The translations under genes and the position numbers were made by a program. Below are positions 39,762 to 48,024 of a DNA stretch of 64,000 nt, one piece after another. This DNA comes from an uncultured Massilia sp. (GTDB lineage Bacteria > Pseudomonadota > Gammaproteobacteria > Burkholderiales > Burkholderiaceae). Position 1 is the first letter of the stretch, and every line of letters starts with the position of its first letter. The notes under the pieces were generated by a model. That model worked only from the letters and a program-made list of their open reading frames with translations, was not told where the DNA came from and searched no databases. The stretch is taken from assembly GCA_946481275.1 (NCBI GenBank), contig CAMLMV010000035.1:1-64000 (forward strand). Direction: 5' to 3'.

Positions 39762-40610
39762 TTATTTCAGCTGGCAGATGTCGAGGACCTGCATGTCCGT
39801 GTAGTCCAGGTTCTCGCCGCCCATCGCCCAGATGAAGGCATAGTTGGCCGTGCCGGAGCCCATGTGGATCGACCACGGCGGCGACACGACGGCCTGTTCG
39901 TTGGCCACGACGATGTGGCGCGCCGAATCGGGGGCGCCCATGAAGTGGAACACGCGCTGGTCGTCCTGCAGGTCGAAATAGAAATACACCTCGGACCGGC
40001 GCTCGTGCACGTGCGGCGGCATCGTGTTCCACACGCTGCCCGTCTTCAGCACCGTCAGGCCGAGCAGCAGCTGGGCGGACCTGCACACGCCCGGGATGAC
40101 GTACTGGTAGATCGTGCGTTCGTTCGACGTCGCGGCGCTGCCGCGCTCGAGCGGGATCGCCTGGGCGTGGGTGATCTTGACGAGTTCGCAGCGGACGTGG
40201 GCTGGTGTCGATGCGAGGTAGAAGCGGGCCGGGTTGCCTGTATCCAGCGATTCGAAGACGACGTCGGTGCTGCCCATCGGGACGTACAGGCCGTCGCGCG
40301 GGGCCAGTTCGAACGCCTGGCCGTCGACGGTGACACGGCCCGTGCCGCCCGCCACGTTGATGATGCCCAGCTCGCGCCGTGCCAGGAAAGGCTGGCCGGC
40401 CGCGGACGCGGGTTCCGTGTGCGTGGGCAGGGCCAGCGGGCCGGCGACGGGCGCGGCGCCGCCGATGACGAAGCGCTCGTCGTGGCAATAGTTCAGCGTG
40501 ACGGCGTCGGGGGCGAACATCCGGTCGATCAGGTAGCGCTGGCGCAGCTGCTCGTTGCTGGCGCCCGCCATCATGTCGGGGTGGGTGGCGTAGTAGGTCT
40601 TTTCGAACAC
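39762..40610 (-). CDS. kduI: 5-dehydro-4-deoxy-D-glucuronate isomerase (GTG start)
   Basis: A 282-residue cupin-fold isomerase that converts the 4-deoxy-5-ketouronate released from lyase/GH88 products to 2,5-diketo-3-deoxygluconate. The zinc ligands are visible as His200, His202 and Glu207 ([15 protein letters not shown]) and His249 (WSIHMG). The first codon is GTG, with GAGGAGAC 5-10 bp upstream. It is the first gene of the eight-gene operon. Promoter and a perfect LacI operator lie 40-80 bp upstream. Confidence 0.95.
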   Translation of the reverse strand: MFEKTYYATHPDMMAGASNEQLRQRYLIDRMFAPDAVTLNYCHDERFVIGGAAPVAGPLALPTHTEPASAAGQPFLARRELGIINVAGGTGRVTVDGQAFELAPRDGLYVPMGSTDVVFESLDTGNPARFYLASTPAHVRCELVKITHAQAIPLERGSAATSNERTIYQYVIPGVCRSAQLLLGLTVLKTGSVWNTMPPHVHERRSEVYFYFDLQDDQRVFHFMGAPDSARHIVVANEQAVVSPPWSIHMGSGTANYAFIWAMGGENLDYTDMQVLDICQLK

Positions 40611-40650
40611 GGGTGTCTCCTCGTTCTCCGTGATGAGTCATCGGTTAGCG

Positions 40651-40662
40651 GTTATCGATAAC
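40651..40662. promoter_or_regulatory. Perfect LacI operator of the kduI operon
   Basis: GTTATCGATAAC is a perfect 12-bp palindrome and serves as the reference copy. It begins one base after the -10 box of the minus-strand promoter. Confidence 0.85.
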
Positions 40663-40663
40663 A

Positions 40664-40691
40664 ATCATATCAGGGTATTTCGAAAAGTAAA
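40664..40691 (-). promoter_or_regulatory. Promoter of the kduI operon
   Basis: On the minus strand TTTACT (40691-40686) and TATGAT (40669-40664) are 16 bp apart, with the operator immediately downstream. Confidence 0.6.
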
Positions 40692-40774
40692 ACCCCGCCG
40701 CGGGCGCGTCGGCACAAAAAGGCTGCGTTCGCGGTAACGCGGTATTTGGGCCATTCGCCGCGCCAGGCCGTCGC

Positions 40775-40812
40775 AAAAAAAAATGACCCGCCCCGACGAG
40801 GTCGAAGCGGGC
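40775..40812 (-). terminator. Minus-strand intrinsic terminator in the kduI upstream region
   Basis: Read on the minus strand, GCCCGC ... GCGGG with an inner GACC/GTCG-type stem is followed by TCA and nine T. It lies upstream of the kduI promoter, in the divergent intergenic region between kduI and lyase 2, where no gene would need it. It could insulate the operon from antisense transcription, or end a small RNA or leader transcript. Confidence 0.65.
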
Positions 40813-40890
40813 CGAATACGGGTCTGGAACGTACCCGCAAGGAGATCGCCATACCGGCATGAACCGGCTATGCCCGAGCGTACAGCGCAA

Positions 40891-40902
40891 GTTAACGATA
40901 AC
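40891..40902. promoter_or_regulatory. LacI operator copy, kduI/lyase 2 divergent region (1)
   Basis: GTTAACGATAAC matches at 11 of 12 positions and is followed by AAAAC. Confidence 0.65.
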
Positions 40903-40988
40903 AAAACTTATCGCCCGGATCAACAGATTTCGACATGGTCCCGTTTTCGGCCGCCAACCGGGCGTCGGCGCGCGCGCAACACGTGGAG

Positions 40989-41000
40989 GTAACGATAACA
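40989..41000. promoter_or_regulatory. LacI operator copy, kduI/lyase 2 divergent region (2)
   Basis: GGTAACGATAAC (beginning near 40988) matches at 10 of 12 positions and is followed by AAAT. Confidence 0.55.
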
Positions 41001-41042
41001 AATTTGCCTCCGTTTTGTTGTACTCGTGTTACGATCGCCAGC

Positions 41043-41054
41043 GCTATCGATAAC
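41043..41054. promoter_or_regulatory. LacI operator copy in front of lyase 2
   Basis: GCTATCGATAAC matches at 11 of 12 positions. It follows a possible -10 box (TACGAT, 41030-41035) and lies about 75 bp before the lyase 2 start codon. Confidence 0.7.
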
Positions 41055-41127
41055 ACAACTGGTAAAGGAGGAGGCGGTGTCATCGGTGGCATCCAATGAA
41101 CTGGTTAGCAAACATATAAGGACAATC

Positions 41128-44100
41128 ATGTATAACCATTCGCTTCAAAGGTGGAACGCGTTGCGCGGCAACGCAAAAGGAAAGATGGTGGCATTGGCAC
41201 TGGCGTCCGCGCTGGTGCTCGTGGGGAGCGGCGCCAGGGCCGTGACCTTCGTCGCCACGCCGATGGCCCAGCCGGTCGTGAGCGGTACCGGCTTCCGCCA
41301 TCCGGGTCTCGGCTTCACACCGGAACAGCTGGAGTACGTCCGCCAGCAGATCCGCGCCGACGTCGAGCCCTACAAGTCGTACTACAACGTGCTCGCGAAC
41401 GTTTGTTGCAACTACGCGAACATCAACCTGCAGCCCACGAACCGCGACGCCACGAAGGTCGATACGCCGAACACGCCGAACTACAACGGTTCGACGGCGC
41501 AGACGCGCATGATCAACGATTCGCAGGGCGCGCTGACGCAGGCGATCCTGTACTACGTGACGGGCCGCAACGAGTACCGGCGCAACGCGATGCGCATCCT
41601 GCGCACGTGGAGCAACATGAACCCGAACGGGTACGCGTATTTCCCGGATGCGCACATCCACAACGGCGTGCCGCTGTCGCGCATGCTGATGGCTGCCGAG
41701 ATCATGCGCTATACGCCGGCCGATCCGACCTATACGGATTACCCGCTCGCGTGGACCGACACCGACACGCAAAAGCTCAAGGACAACCTGATCGATCCGA
41801 TGGAGCGCACCTTCTTCTCCAGTAACGAGCGGTTCAGGAACCAGCAGCAGTATTCGCTCGTCGGCCGGATCGCCGGCGCGATCTTCACCGACAACCGCGC
41901 GCGCTACGACGAATCGGTCGAATGGCTCACCGTGAACGCGACGTCGACGCGCCAGGACATCAACGGCGCGATCATGTCGGCAATCGCGCGCATCGACGCG
42001 GACGACCCGATCAACAAGACGGGCAAGACGTTCTACGAAGTGCAGGAGATGTCGCGCGACGGTGCGCACGCGGGCGACAACGTCGACATCCTCGGCGGCC
42101 TGCTGCGTCTCGTGAACGCGCAGGGCACGAAGGTCGACCCGTTCACGGGCAAGCCGTCGGGCAGCGGCGACGCCGTGAGCGTCTACCGGTTCGGCGACGA
42201 CCGCCTGCTGCGGGGCGCGAACGCCTACGCGGAGTACATGCTCGGCTACGACACGCCGTGGGCCGACACGACGGGCGGCACGTCGGGCATTTCGCCTGCC
42301 TATCGCGGCCGCCTGTACGAGGTCGACGCGATCGCGGAGATCTACAACACGTACAAATACGTCGAAGGGGTGGACGTCGACGCCGAAGCGCCTTACCTGG
42401 CGACGGCGGCGGCGCATGCGAACGGTCCGGCCATCCCGTGGGGGCCGGCGACGCCGAACAACAAGGACATGGGCCCGACCGCGATCTTCACGCTGCCGCA
42501 GGCGCTGGCGGGGGTGCCGCTGCCGGCCGGTACGGCCGGCATCCTGGAAGCGGAGCGCAAATCGGTCTTCCTCGACGGCGGCTGGACGATGCAGACCGAG
42601 GGCGACCGCACGTTCGGCCATGGCAGCGTGACGCCGGCCGGCGCCACGATCGTCTTCCATGACGTGCAGTACGCGGACCGCTCGAAGTTCGCGCCGGTCG
42701 GCATCATGGTCCGCACCAACGCGCCGGTCACGCTGGCCGCGAGCGCCAGCCGCGACGCCAGTCCGTGGGCGCTGATGACGGTGCCCGACACGCACGGCCA
42801 GTGGCGCTACATCGTGCCCGACACGTCGGCCGCCGCCATCGGCGGCCGCTGGCTCGGCGACAACATCATGTTCTTCAAATTCTCCGGCCCCGAGGGAGCG
42901 ACGGTGGACGTGGATTACGTGAACATGGCCGCGCCGGCCCAGTTGACGCCGCCGCGCTTCTCCATGCCCGTGTTCCCCGTCACGGAAATCGTCGTGCAGG
43001 GCATTCCCTACCGCGCGAGCTATGCGGCGACGGACGCCAATACGGCCGACAGTGTCGCCTACGAGGCCGTCCGCCTGCCGGCCGGGGCGACGGTGAACAC
43101 GTCGAGCGGCGCGTTCGACTGGACCCCCGCGCCGGACCAGGTCGGGGTGCACGACATCGTCGTGGCCGCGTCCGACGGCGTCGCCGTCAGCACAATGACG
43201 GCACGCCTGAACGTGCAGCCGGACCGCGCCTCCGCTTTCCAGGCGGCGCTCGAAGGCTACGATCCGTCGGCAGCCTACACGACGCCGTCGCTGGCGACGT
43301 TCAAGACGGAACTGGCGCCGCTGCAGCAGCAGATGGGCACCGTGTCCGACGCCGATTTCCCGGCCCTGCCGAAGGCCGTGCAGGCGGCCGTGCGCAAGCT
43401 GGAGCTGGTCAATCCGCGCGTCGCATCTGACGGCAGCCTCGACTGGAGCAAGAACATGGTGACGACCATCGGCTTCGGCGCGGACCGTCCGGCGCTGCTC
43501 GTCGACAATAACTACAACAGTTATTCCGGCGACCTGCGCGCGCCGATCACCATCGACTTCGGCGAGAACTATCGCGTGGCCGTCAGCGCCTTCGGCATCC
43601 AGGCCCGCTACATGTTCGCCAACCGCTCGCAGGGGGCCAACGTGTACGGCTCGAACGACAACGTGAACTGGACCCTGCTCACGAGCCGCGAGACGACGGA
43701 CACGAGCGGCCGTAACTTCGAGATGGAGACCATCCCCGTGCTGCCTGGCCTCGAGACGCAGCAGTACCGTTACTTCATGGCGCGCGTCGACCACGCGGGA
43801 CCGCCGACGGATCCGGCATATCCGGGCATTTCATCGTACGGCGAGTTCCGTTTCTACGGCACCCGCTACGACCTGCTGGCGCCCGTTGACCTGACGGGCA
43901 GTGTCCGGATCGCGCGTTCCGGCCTGACGGCGAACCGCTTCACCCAGAAGTACACGGGGACGGTGACGTTCACGAACACGAGCGGTGCGGCGCTCAAGGG
44001 ACCGCTGCAGTTCCGCCTGGCCGGCCTGACGAACGGCGTCACGCTCGACAACGCGACGGGCGTGAAGGATGGCGTGCCGTACGTCACGCTGGGCGAAGCG

Positions 44101-44202
44101 GAGCTGGCGCCGGGCCAGACGGCGACCGTGACCACGACGTTCTCGAACCCGTCCAAGGCCGTCATCGCCTACACCCCACAATTGTTCAAAGCAAAATACT
44201 AG
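41128..44202 (+). CDS. Exported alginate-lyase-superfamily protein with F5/8C-like domain (lyase 2)
   Basis: A 1024-residue secreted protein. The start MYNHSLQRWN follows ATAAGGAC, and a signal peptide ends near GARAV. Residues about 45-420 are the lyase toroid, clearly paralogous to lyase 1 (FRHPGLGFT, DAHIHNGVPLSRMLMAAEIM, MSRDGAHAGDN). Where lyase 1 has FMNQHLY, this one has FRNQQQY, so the candidate catalytic histidine is absent. A beta domain, an Ig-like domain (about 610-700), a helical linker, an F5/8C-like module (about 775-910) and the shared C-terminal domain (925-1024) follow. The tandem module of lyase 1 is missing. A PEP-CTERM gene follows after 7 bp. Several LacI operators precede it. 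Confidence 0.85.
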   Translation: MYNHSLQRWNALRGNAKGKMVALALASALVLVGSGARAVTFVATPMAQPVVSGTGFRHPGLGFTPEQLEYVRQQIRADVEPYKSYYNVLANVCCNYANINLQPTNRDATKVDTPNTPNYNGSTAQTRMINDSQGALTQAILYYVTGRNEYRRNAMRILRTWSNMNPNGYAYFPDAHIHNGVPLSRMLMAAEIMRYTPADPTYTDYPLAWTDTDTQKLKDNLIDPMERTFFSSNERFRNQQQYSLVGRIAGAIFTDNRARYDESVEWLTVNATSTRQDINGAIMSAIARIDADDPINKTGKTFYEVQEMSRDGAHAGDNVDILGGLLRLVNAQGTKVDPFTGKPSGSGDAVSVYRFGDDRLLRGANAYAEYMLGYDTPWADTTGGTSGISPAYRGRLYEVDAIAEIYNTYKYVEGVDVDAEAPYLATAAAHANGPAIPWGPATPNNKDMGPTAIFTLPQALAGVPLPAGTAGILEAERKSVFLDGGWTMQTEGDRTFGHGSVTPAGATIVFHDVQYADRSKFAPVGIMVRTNAPVTLAASASRDASPWALMTVPDTHGQWRYIVPDTSAAAIGGRWLGDNIMFFKFSGPEGATVDVDYVNMAAPAQLTPPRFSMPVFPVTEIVVQGIPYRASYAATDANTADSVAYEAVRLPAGATVNTSSGAFDWTPAPDQVGVHDIVVAASDGVAVSTMTARLNVQPDRASAFQAALEGYDPSAAYTTPSLATFKTELAPLQQQMGTVSDADFPALPKAVQAAVRKLELVNPRVASDGSLDWSKNMVTTIGFGADRPALLVDNNYNSYSGDLRAPITIDFGENYRVAVSAFGIQARYMFANRSQGANVYGSNDNVNWTLLTSRETTDTSGRNFEMETIPVLPGLETQQYRYFMARVDHAGPPTDPAYPGISSYGEFRFYGTRYDLLAPVDLTGSVRIARSGLTANRFTQKYTGTVTFTNTSGAALKGPLQFRLAGLTNGVTLDNATGVKDGVPYVTLGEAELAPGQTATVTTTFSNPSKAVIAYTPQLFKAKY

Positions 44203-44209
44203 GAGACGA

Positions 44210-44803
44210 ATGATGCATTCCATCACACACCGTGCGGCCCGGTTCCTGGCCGCCACCTGGATGTGCCTGTGCGCCGGCGCGGCGCTGGCCGTGCCGGTCC
44301 ACCACGTCGACATCGACACGTCCGCGCTGGGTACCGGCACCGCGTATCTCGGCTTGTCTTTCCTCAGCGTCGGCGGTGCGACGCCGGCCAGTGCGTCCGT
44401 GACGAACCTGGCCGGCGACCTGCTCGGCGTGCCCGTCGCGACCGGTTCGGTGGAGGGGGGCCCGCCGGCCGCACTGACGTTCACGAGCGACGCGGGCGGC
44501 GGCGACTGGTTCCAGGCGATCCAGCTGGGCGGCCACGTCGGCTTCGATGTCAGCTTCCTGTTCGGCGACGGCACCGACGGCAGCACGTTCAGCTGGTCGC
44601 TGTTCGACGACACGCACTACCTCGGCGTCGACGGCTTCCTGGGCAGCATCGCTCTTCACCCCGACGCGGCAGCGGACGCCCGTCTGACCGTCTCGCCGGA
44701 CAATGCGTTCAGTGCGGTGCGTGCCGTGCCGGAGCCGTCCACGCTGCTGCTGGTGGCGCTGTCCGGCTCGGTGCTGATAGCAGTGCGGCGCCGGCCGGCC
44801 TGA
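44210..44803 (+). CDS. Small PEP-CTERM protein, partner of lyase 2
   Basis: A 197-residue exported protein: signal peptide ending near AALAV, a beta-rich body starting HHVDIDTSALGTGTAYLGL, then VPEP, a hydrophobic helix and RRRPA. It is paralogous to the protein at 16127: both have IDT-x-x-GTGY/AYL, then PASASVTNLAGDLLG or its equivalent, then an aromatic-rich central part. It follows lyase 2 after 7 bp, as its paralogue follows lyase 1 after 8 bp. A terminator closes the pair. No enzymatic motif is present. Confidence 0.87.
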   Translation: MMHSITHRAARFLAATWMCLCAGAALAVPVHHVDIDTSALGTGTAYLGLSFLSVGGATPASASVTNLAGDLLGVPVATGSVEGGPPAALTFTSDAGGGDWFQAIQLGGHVGFDVSFLFGDGTDGSTFSWSLFDDTHYLGVDGFLGSIALHPDAAADARLTVSPDNAFSAVRAVPEPSTLLLVALSGSVLIAVRRRPA

Positions 44804-44810
44804 TCGCCCG

Positions 44811-44844
44811 CGGTGGCACGCCGCCGGGCGCCGCCACCGTTTTT
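44811..44844 (+). terminator. Intrinsic terminator after the lyase 2/PEP-CTERM pair
   Basis: CGGTGGC (44811-44817) pairs with GCCACCG (44833-44839), followed by five T (44840-44844). It lies in the short gap before the convergent SYLF gene. Confidence 0.75.
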
Positions 44845-44877
44845 ACGCCTGGAGTCGTATCCGGGCCCGGCGCGCCG

Positions 44878-45681
44878 CTAGCGTCCGCCTGCCTTGCCGC
44901 TGCTCCCGGCCGGTGTCGGCGGACTGCCGAGCACCTTGCGCAGCGCGTCGGCCTGGGCGTTGGTCTCCGTGCTGTCGATCGCCTGCAGCGCCGTCATCGG
45001 TTTGCCGTAATAGGCCTCGGTGAGGCGCTGGTTGTAGCGGACGTCGTTGATGCCCACCGTGGCCGCGTTGCCAAACAGGCCCTTGCTGCCCGACCACGCG
45101 ACGACGTCGCCCGCCGTCGAGCCCTGTGCCATGCGCGCGAAGTTGACGACGGTGAGGCCGGCGTCGGCGCTGAGCGAGAAGTTGTTGCGGTTGCGGAAGC
45201 TGTCCACGGCCTTCTGGTTCAGCAGCAGGAGGGCGATCGGCCCGCCTTCCACGCCGGCCTGGAGTCCGATGCTGAGTCCGCCGGTGTCGAAGAATACCGG
45301 GTTGCCCCAGGACCCGTCCGCGCGCCTGACCATCAGCACGCCTGCACCGCCGGCACCGCCCACGCCGAGCGCGGCGCGGCCGTACGTGGGTACGATGAAC
45401 ACACCGCGGGCGCGGCCCAGCAGCGCCGTCATGCCGGTGTCGTTGCTCATCGTATGCACGACGCCGACGGCGTCGCTGACGTGCTTGACCGCGGTCTGCT
45501 GGCGCCGCGTGGCGGCGTCGCTGTCGGCGCCGCGCGCCGCCTGGCCCGCCGCTGCCGTGGCGGCGGGCAATGCGAAGGCGAGCATGAGCAGGGCGGCGAT
45601 ACCGAGCAGGGCTTGCCTCAGGACGGACCGGCGCGGGCTCGCGCGGGATGGTGTTCTCGTGCATGGCATCACGTGCGACAT
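44878..45681 (-). CDS. SYLF-domain (YSC84-like) lipid-binding protein
   Basis: A 267-residue exported protein. The start MSHVMPCTRT follows GAGGAGAAC, and the hydrophobic segment LLGIAALLMLAFALPAATA is the signal peptide. The SYLF/Ysc84 actin-binding-like domain is recognisable from ARGVFIVPTYGRAALGVGGAGGAGV, the G-rich core (DTGGLSIGLQAGVEGG) and NQKAVDSFRNRNNFSLSADAG. Bacterial members bind phospholipid; their physiological role is not established. It is convergent with the PEP-CTERM gene and unrelated to the sugar regulon. Confidence 0.85.
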   Translation of the reverse strand: MSHVMPCTRTPSRASPRRSVLRQALLGIAALLMLAFALPAATAAAGQAARGADSDAATRRQQTAVKHVSDAVGVVHTMSNDTGMTALLGRARGVFIVPTYGRAALGVGGAGGAGVLMVRRADGSWGNPVFFDTGGLSIGLQAGVEGGPIALLLLNQKAVDSFRNRNNFSLSADAGLTVVNFARMAQGSTAGDVVAWSGSKGLFGNAATVGINDVRYNQRLTEAYYGKPMTALQAIDSTETNAQADALRKVLGSPPTPAGSSGKAGGR

Positions 45682-45793
45682 GATGTTCTCCTCGGTTCGG
45701 CCGAACGGATCGGCGATGAAGGTGGAGATTAGGAGCGCACCCGGATGCGGGTTTGACATGTATCAGTCGTGCGCCGGTGGGTATCATGGAGCC

Positions 45794-46165
45794 ATGGTCT
45801 ATCAGACACTCGCGGCCTTGGTGCTGGTCGTGCACCTGGGCTTCATCCTGTTCGTCGTGGCCGGCGCGGCGCTCGTCGCGCGCCGGCGCCGCCTGCTGCC
45901 GCTGCACGTGGCGGCCGTCGCCTGGGGCGTCGCGATCGAGGCCGCGGGCGCGGCCTGTCCCCTGACTGGCCTCGAGAACCATCTGCGCATGCTGGCCGGG
46001 ACGGCCGGCTATGCGGGGGGCTTCGTCGACCATTACCTTGTCGCGCTCATCTATCCGGCGGGTCTCACGCGGACCATGCAATGGGGGCTGGCGGCGGCCG
46101 TGCTGGCACTGAACGCCGTGCTGTACGTGCGCATCTTGCGCGGCGGCCGGAACGCCCGCGATTGA
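45794..46165 (+). CDS. DUF2784 family membrane protein
   Basis: A 123-residue protein with about three to four hydrophobic segments. The family pattern is visible: VLVVHLGFILFVVAG, then HVAAVAWGVAIEAAGAACPLTGLEN, then GYAGGFVDHYLVALIYP. Function is unknown for the family. Start set at MVYQTLA (45794), as extending upstream gives no ribosome site. It stands alone between the SYLF and HdeD genes. Confidence 0.82.
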   Translation: MVYQTLAALVLVVHLGFILFVVAGAALVARRRRLLPLHVAAVAWGVAIEAAGAACPLTGLENHLRMLAGTAGYAGGFVDHYLVALIYPAGLTRTMQWGLAAAVLALNAVLYVRILRGGRNARD

Positions 46166-46244
46166 TCCAGATCTGCGGCGTGCGCGGAACCCGGCGGCGC
46201 CACGGCCGCTCCAAATACCGGACGACCGTTTCCGGGAGAGCGTC

Positions 46245-46841
46245 ATGGAAAACATTTTTTTGCGTGCATGGTGGGTGCCGGCCCTGCGCGGCGTGGTCGG
46301 CATCGCGTTCGCGGTACTGGCCATCGCCTGGCCCGGGCTGACGCTGCTGTCCCTCGTCGCCCTGTTCGCCGCCTACGCGATCCTGGCGGGCATCGCGTCG
46401 CTCGCGGGGGCGCTGCGCCACCGCTCGGGCGCCGACCTCCGGTGGGACGCCGTGATCCTCGGCCTGGTCAGCATCGGCGCGGGTCTCGTGGCGGCCTACC
46501 ACCCGGCGGCGACGGCGCTCCTGCTCGTCCTGATCATGGGGGCAAATGCGCTGGTGGTGGGCGTGCTCGACATCCTGGCGGCGATCCGCCTGCGCCGGAC
46601 GATCGCGGGCGAATGGCTGCTGGCCCTAGCCGGGCTGGCGTCGATCGTCTTCGGTGCGCTCGTCTTCGCCAGGCCGGGGGCGGGCGCGCTGGCCCTCGTC
46701 TGGCTCGTGAGCCTGTATGCCTTCGTTACCGGTGCGCTGCTGCTGGGGCTCGGCCTGCGCATGCGTACGCTCGGGCGCGCGCGCGTGACCGGGCACGACC
46801 GTCGCGTCCTGCCCGACCGGCGGATGGCGCCGGCGCGCTAG
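46245..46841 (+). CDS. HdeD/DUF308 family membrane protein
   Basis: A 198-residue protein with six predicted membrane helices in three repeated pairs (WVPALRGVVGIAFAVLAIAWPG; LRWDAVILGLVSIGAGLVAAYHP; GEWLLALAGLASIVFGALVFA). This is the DUF308/HdeD architecture, linked to acid stress in enterobacteria. The basic tail ends RRMAPAR. GGGAGAG precedes the ATG. No operon partner is evident. Confidence 0.87.
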   Translation: MENIFLRAWWVPALRGVVGIAFAVLAIAWPGLTLLSLVALFAAYAILAGIASLAGALRHRSGADLRWDAVILGLVSIGAGLVAAYHPAATALLLVLIMGANALVVGVLDILAAIRLRRTIAGEWLLALAGLASIVFGALVFARPGAGALALVWLVSLYAFVTGALLLGLGLRMRTLGRARVTGHDRRVLPDRRMAPAR

Positions 46842-46908
46842 CAGACTGCGCGGGCTTGCACCGGGCCGGCCGGCATGAGATCGTATGTAAGCCACGACAG
46901 GAGACGAC

Positions 46909-47280
46909 ATGCCCCCAGCCATGAAGACACCCGGTCCCGACCACCCGATCAGCATCGCGCCGGCCCCGGGCCGCGTGACGGTGCGCGCCGGCGGTGCCGT
47001 GATCGCCAGCAGCGACCGCGCGCTCGCGCTGCGCGAAGCGGATTACCCGCCCGTGCTGTACATCCCGCGCGAGGACGTGGCCATGGACCGCCTGCGGCGC
47101 ACCGAACGCCACACCCATTGCCCGTACAAAGGGGATTGTTCGTATTTCTCGATCGCGGACGCGGGGCCGCGGGGGGAGAACGCGGTGTGGAGCTACGAGG
47201 CGCCTTATCCGGCGGTGGCCGCGATCCGCGAACACGTGGCGTTCTATCCCGACCGCGTCGATGCGATCGACATCCGTTGA
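46909..47280 (+). CDS. DUF427 domain protein
   Basis: A 123-residue soluble protein of DUF427: the segments RVTVRAGGAVIASSDRALAL, YPPVLYIPREDV, THCPYKGDCSYFSI, WSYEAPYPAVAAIREHVAFYPDRV are characteristic. The family function is not known, though the fold suggests ligand binding. AGGAGACGAC precedes the first ATG. It lies 18 bp before the M15 peptidase gene and may be co-transcribed. Confidence 0.9.
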   Translation: MPPAMKTPGPDHPISIAPAPGRVTVRAGGAVIASSDRALALREADYPPVLYIPREDVAMDRLRRTERHTHCPYKGDCSYFSIADAGPRGENAVWSYEAPYPAVAAIREHVAFYPDRVDAIDIR

Positions 47281-47298
47281 GCCCGGCGACGCGGCGCG

Positions 47299-48024
47299 AT
47301 GAGCGGGGGGCCGTTCGACGAGTTCACGCTGACGGGACGTGCCCGCACGCATGTACGGCAGTATGGGCAGGCGCCGGGCCAGCCGCCGGGGCAGCCCCGT
47401 TTTGCGGCCCGGCCGGAGGTCGCGGCCGCCTTTCTCGCGCTGCGCGCCGCGGCCGCGCAGGACGGCATCGACATGCTGCCGATCGCGTCGTGGCGGCCGT
47501 TCGAGGCCCAGGCCCGCAATTGGAACCGCAAGTTTTCCGGGCAGGCGACGCTGTACGACTGCCAGGGCAGGCCGCGCGACCACGGGGCGCTGGCGCCGCC
47601 GGACATCGTCCTTGCGATCCTTGACTGGACAGGGTTGCCGGGCGCGACGCGGCGCCACTGGGGCACGGACATCGACGTGTTCGACCGCGCCGCGCACCCG
47701 CCCGGCTACCGCACGGCGCTGTTGCCGGACGAGGCTGCGCCGGATGGCGTGTACGCGCGCCTGCACGCCTGGCTCGACGCGCATGGGGAACGCTTCGGCT
47801 TCTTCCGCCCTTTTCGCACCCGCCGCCGCGGCATGTGCCCGGCACCCTGGCACCTGAGCCATGTGCCGTCTGCGCAGGCGGCGCTGGCGGCCATCGATAT
47901 CGACATGGTCGCGCGCGCCGTGCGCGGCTCGGACCTGCTCGGCCGCGAGCTGGTGCTGGAGATGCTGCCGGACATCTTCCGCGACCACGTGCTGGACGTG
48001 GACGGCCCGATGCCCGAGCGTTAG
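47299..48024 (+). CDS. M15-family D-alanyl-D-alanine carboxypeptidase-like protein
   Basis: 241 residues, no obvious signal peptide. The M15B zinc site is recognisable: SWRPFEAQARNWNRKF, then RRHWGTDIDVF supplying His and Asp, then CPAPWHLSH supplying the last His. These enzymes trim peptidoglycan peptides; a cytoplasmic or non-classically exported homologue is unusual. In this group the usual glutamate before PWH is replaced (PAPWHLS), so activity is uncertain. The stop codon overlaps that of the convergent ATPase gene by 3 bp. Confidence 0.8.
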   Translation: MSGGPFDEFTLTGRARTHVRQYGQAPGQPPGQPRFAARPEVAAAFLALRAAAAQDGIDMLPIASWRPFEAQARNWNRKFSGQATLYDCQGRPRDHGALAPPDIVLAILDWTGLPGATRRHWGTDIDVFDRAAHPPGYRTALLPDEAAPDGVYARLHAWLDAHGERFGFFRPFRTRRRGMCPAPWHLSHVPSAQAALAAIDIDMVARAVRGSDLLGRELVLEMLPDIFRDHVLDVDGPMPER

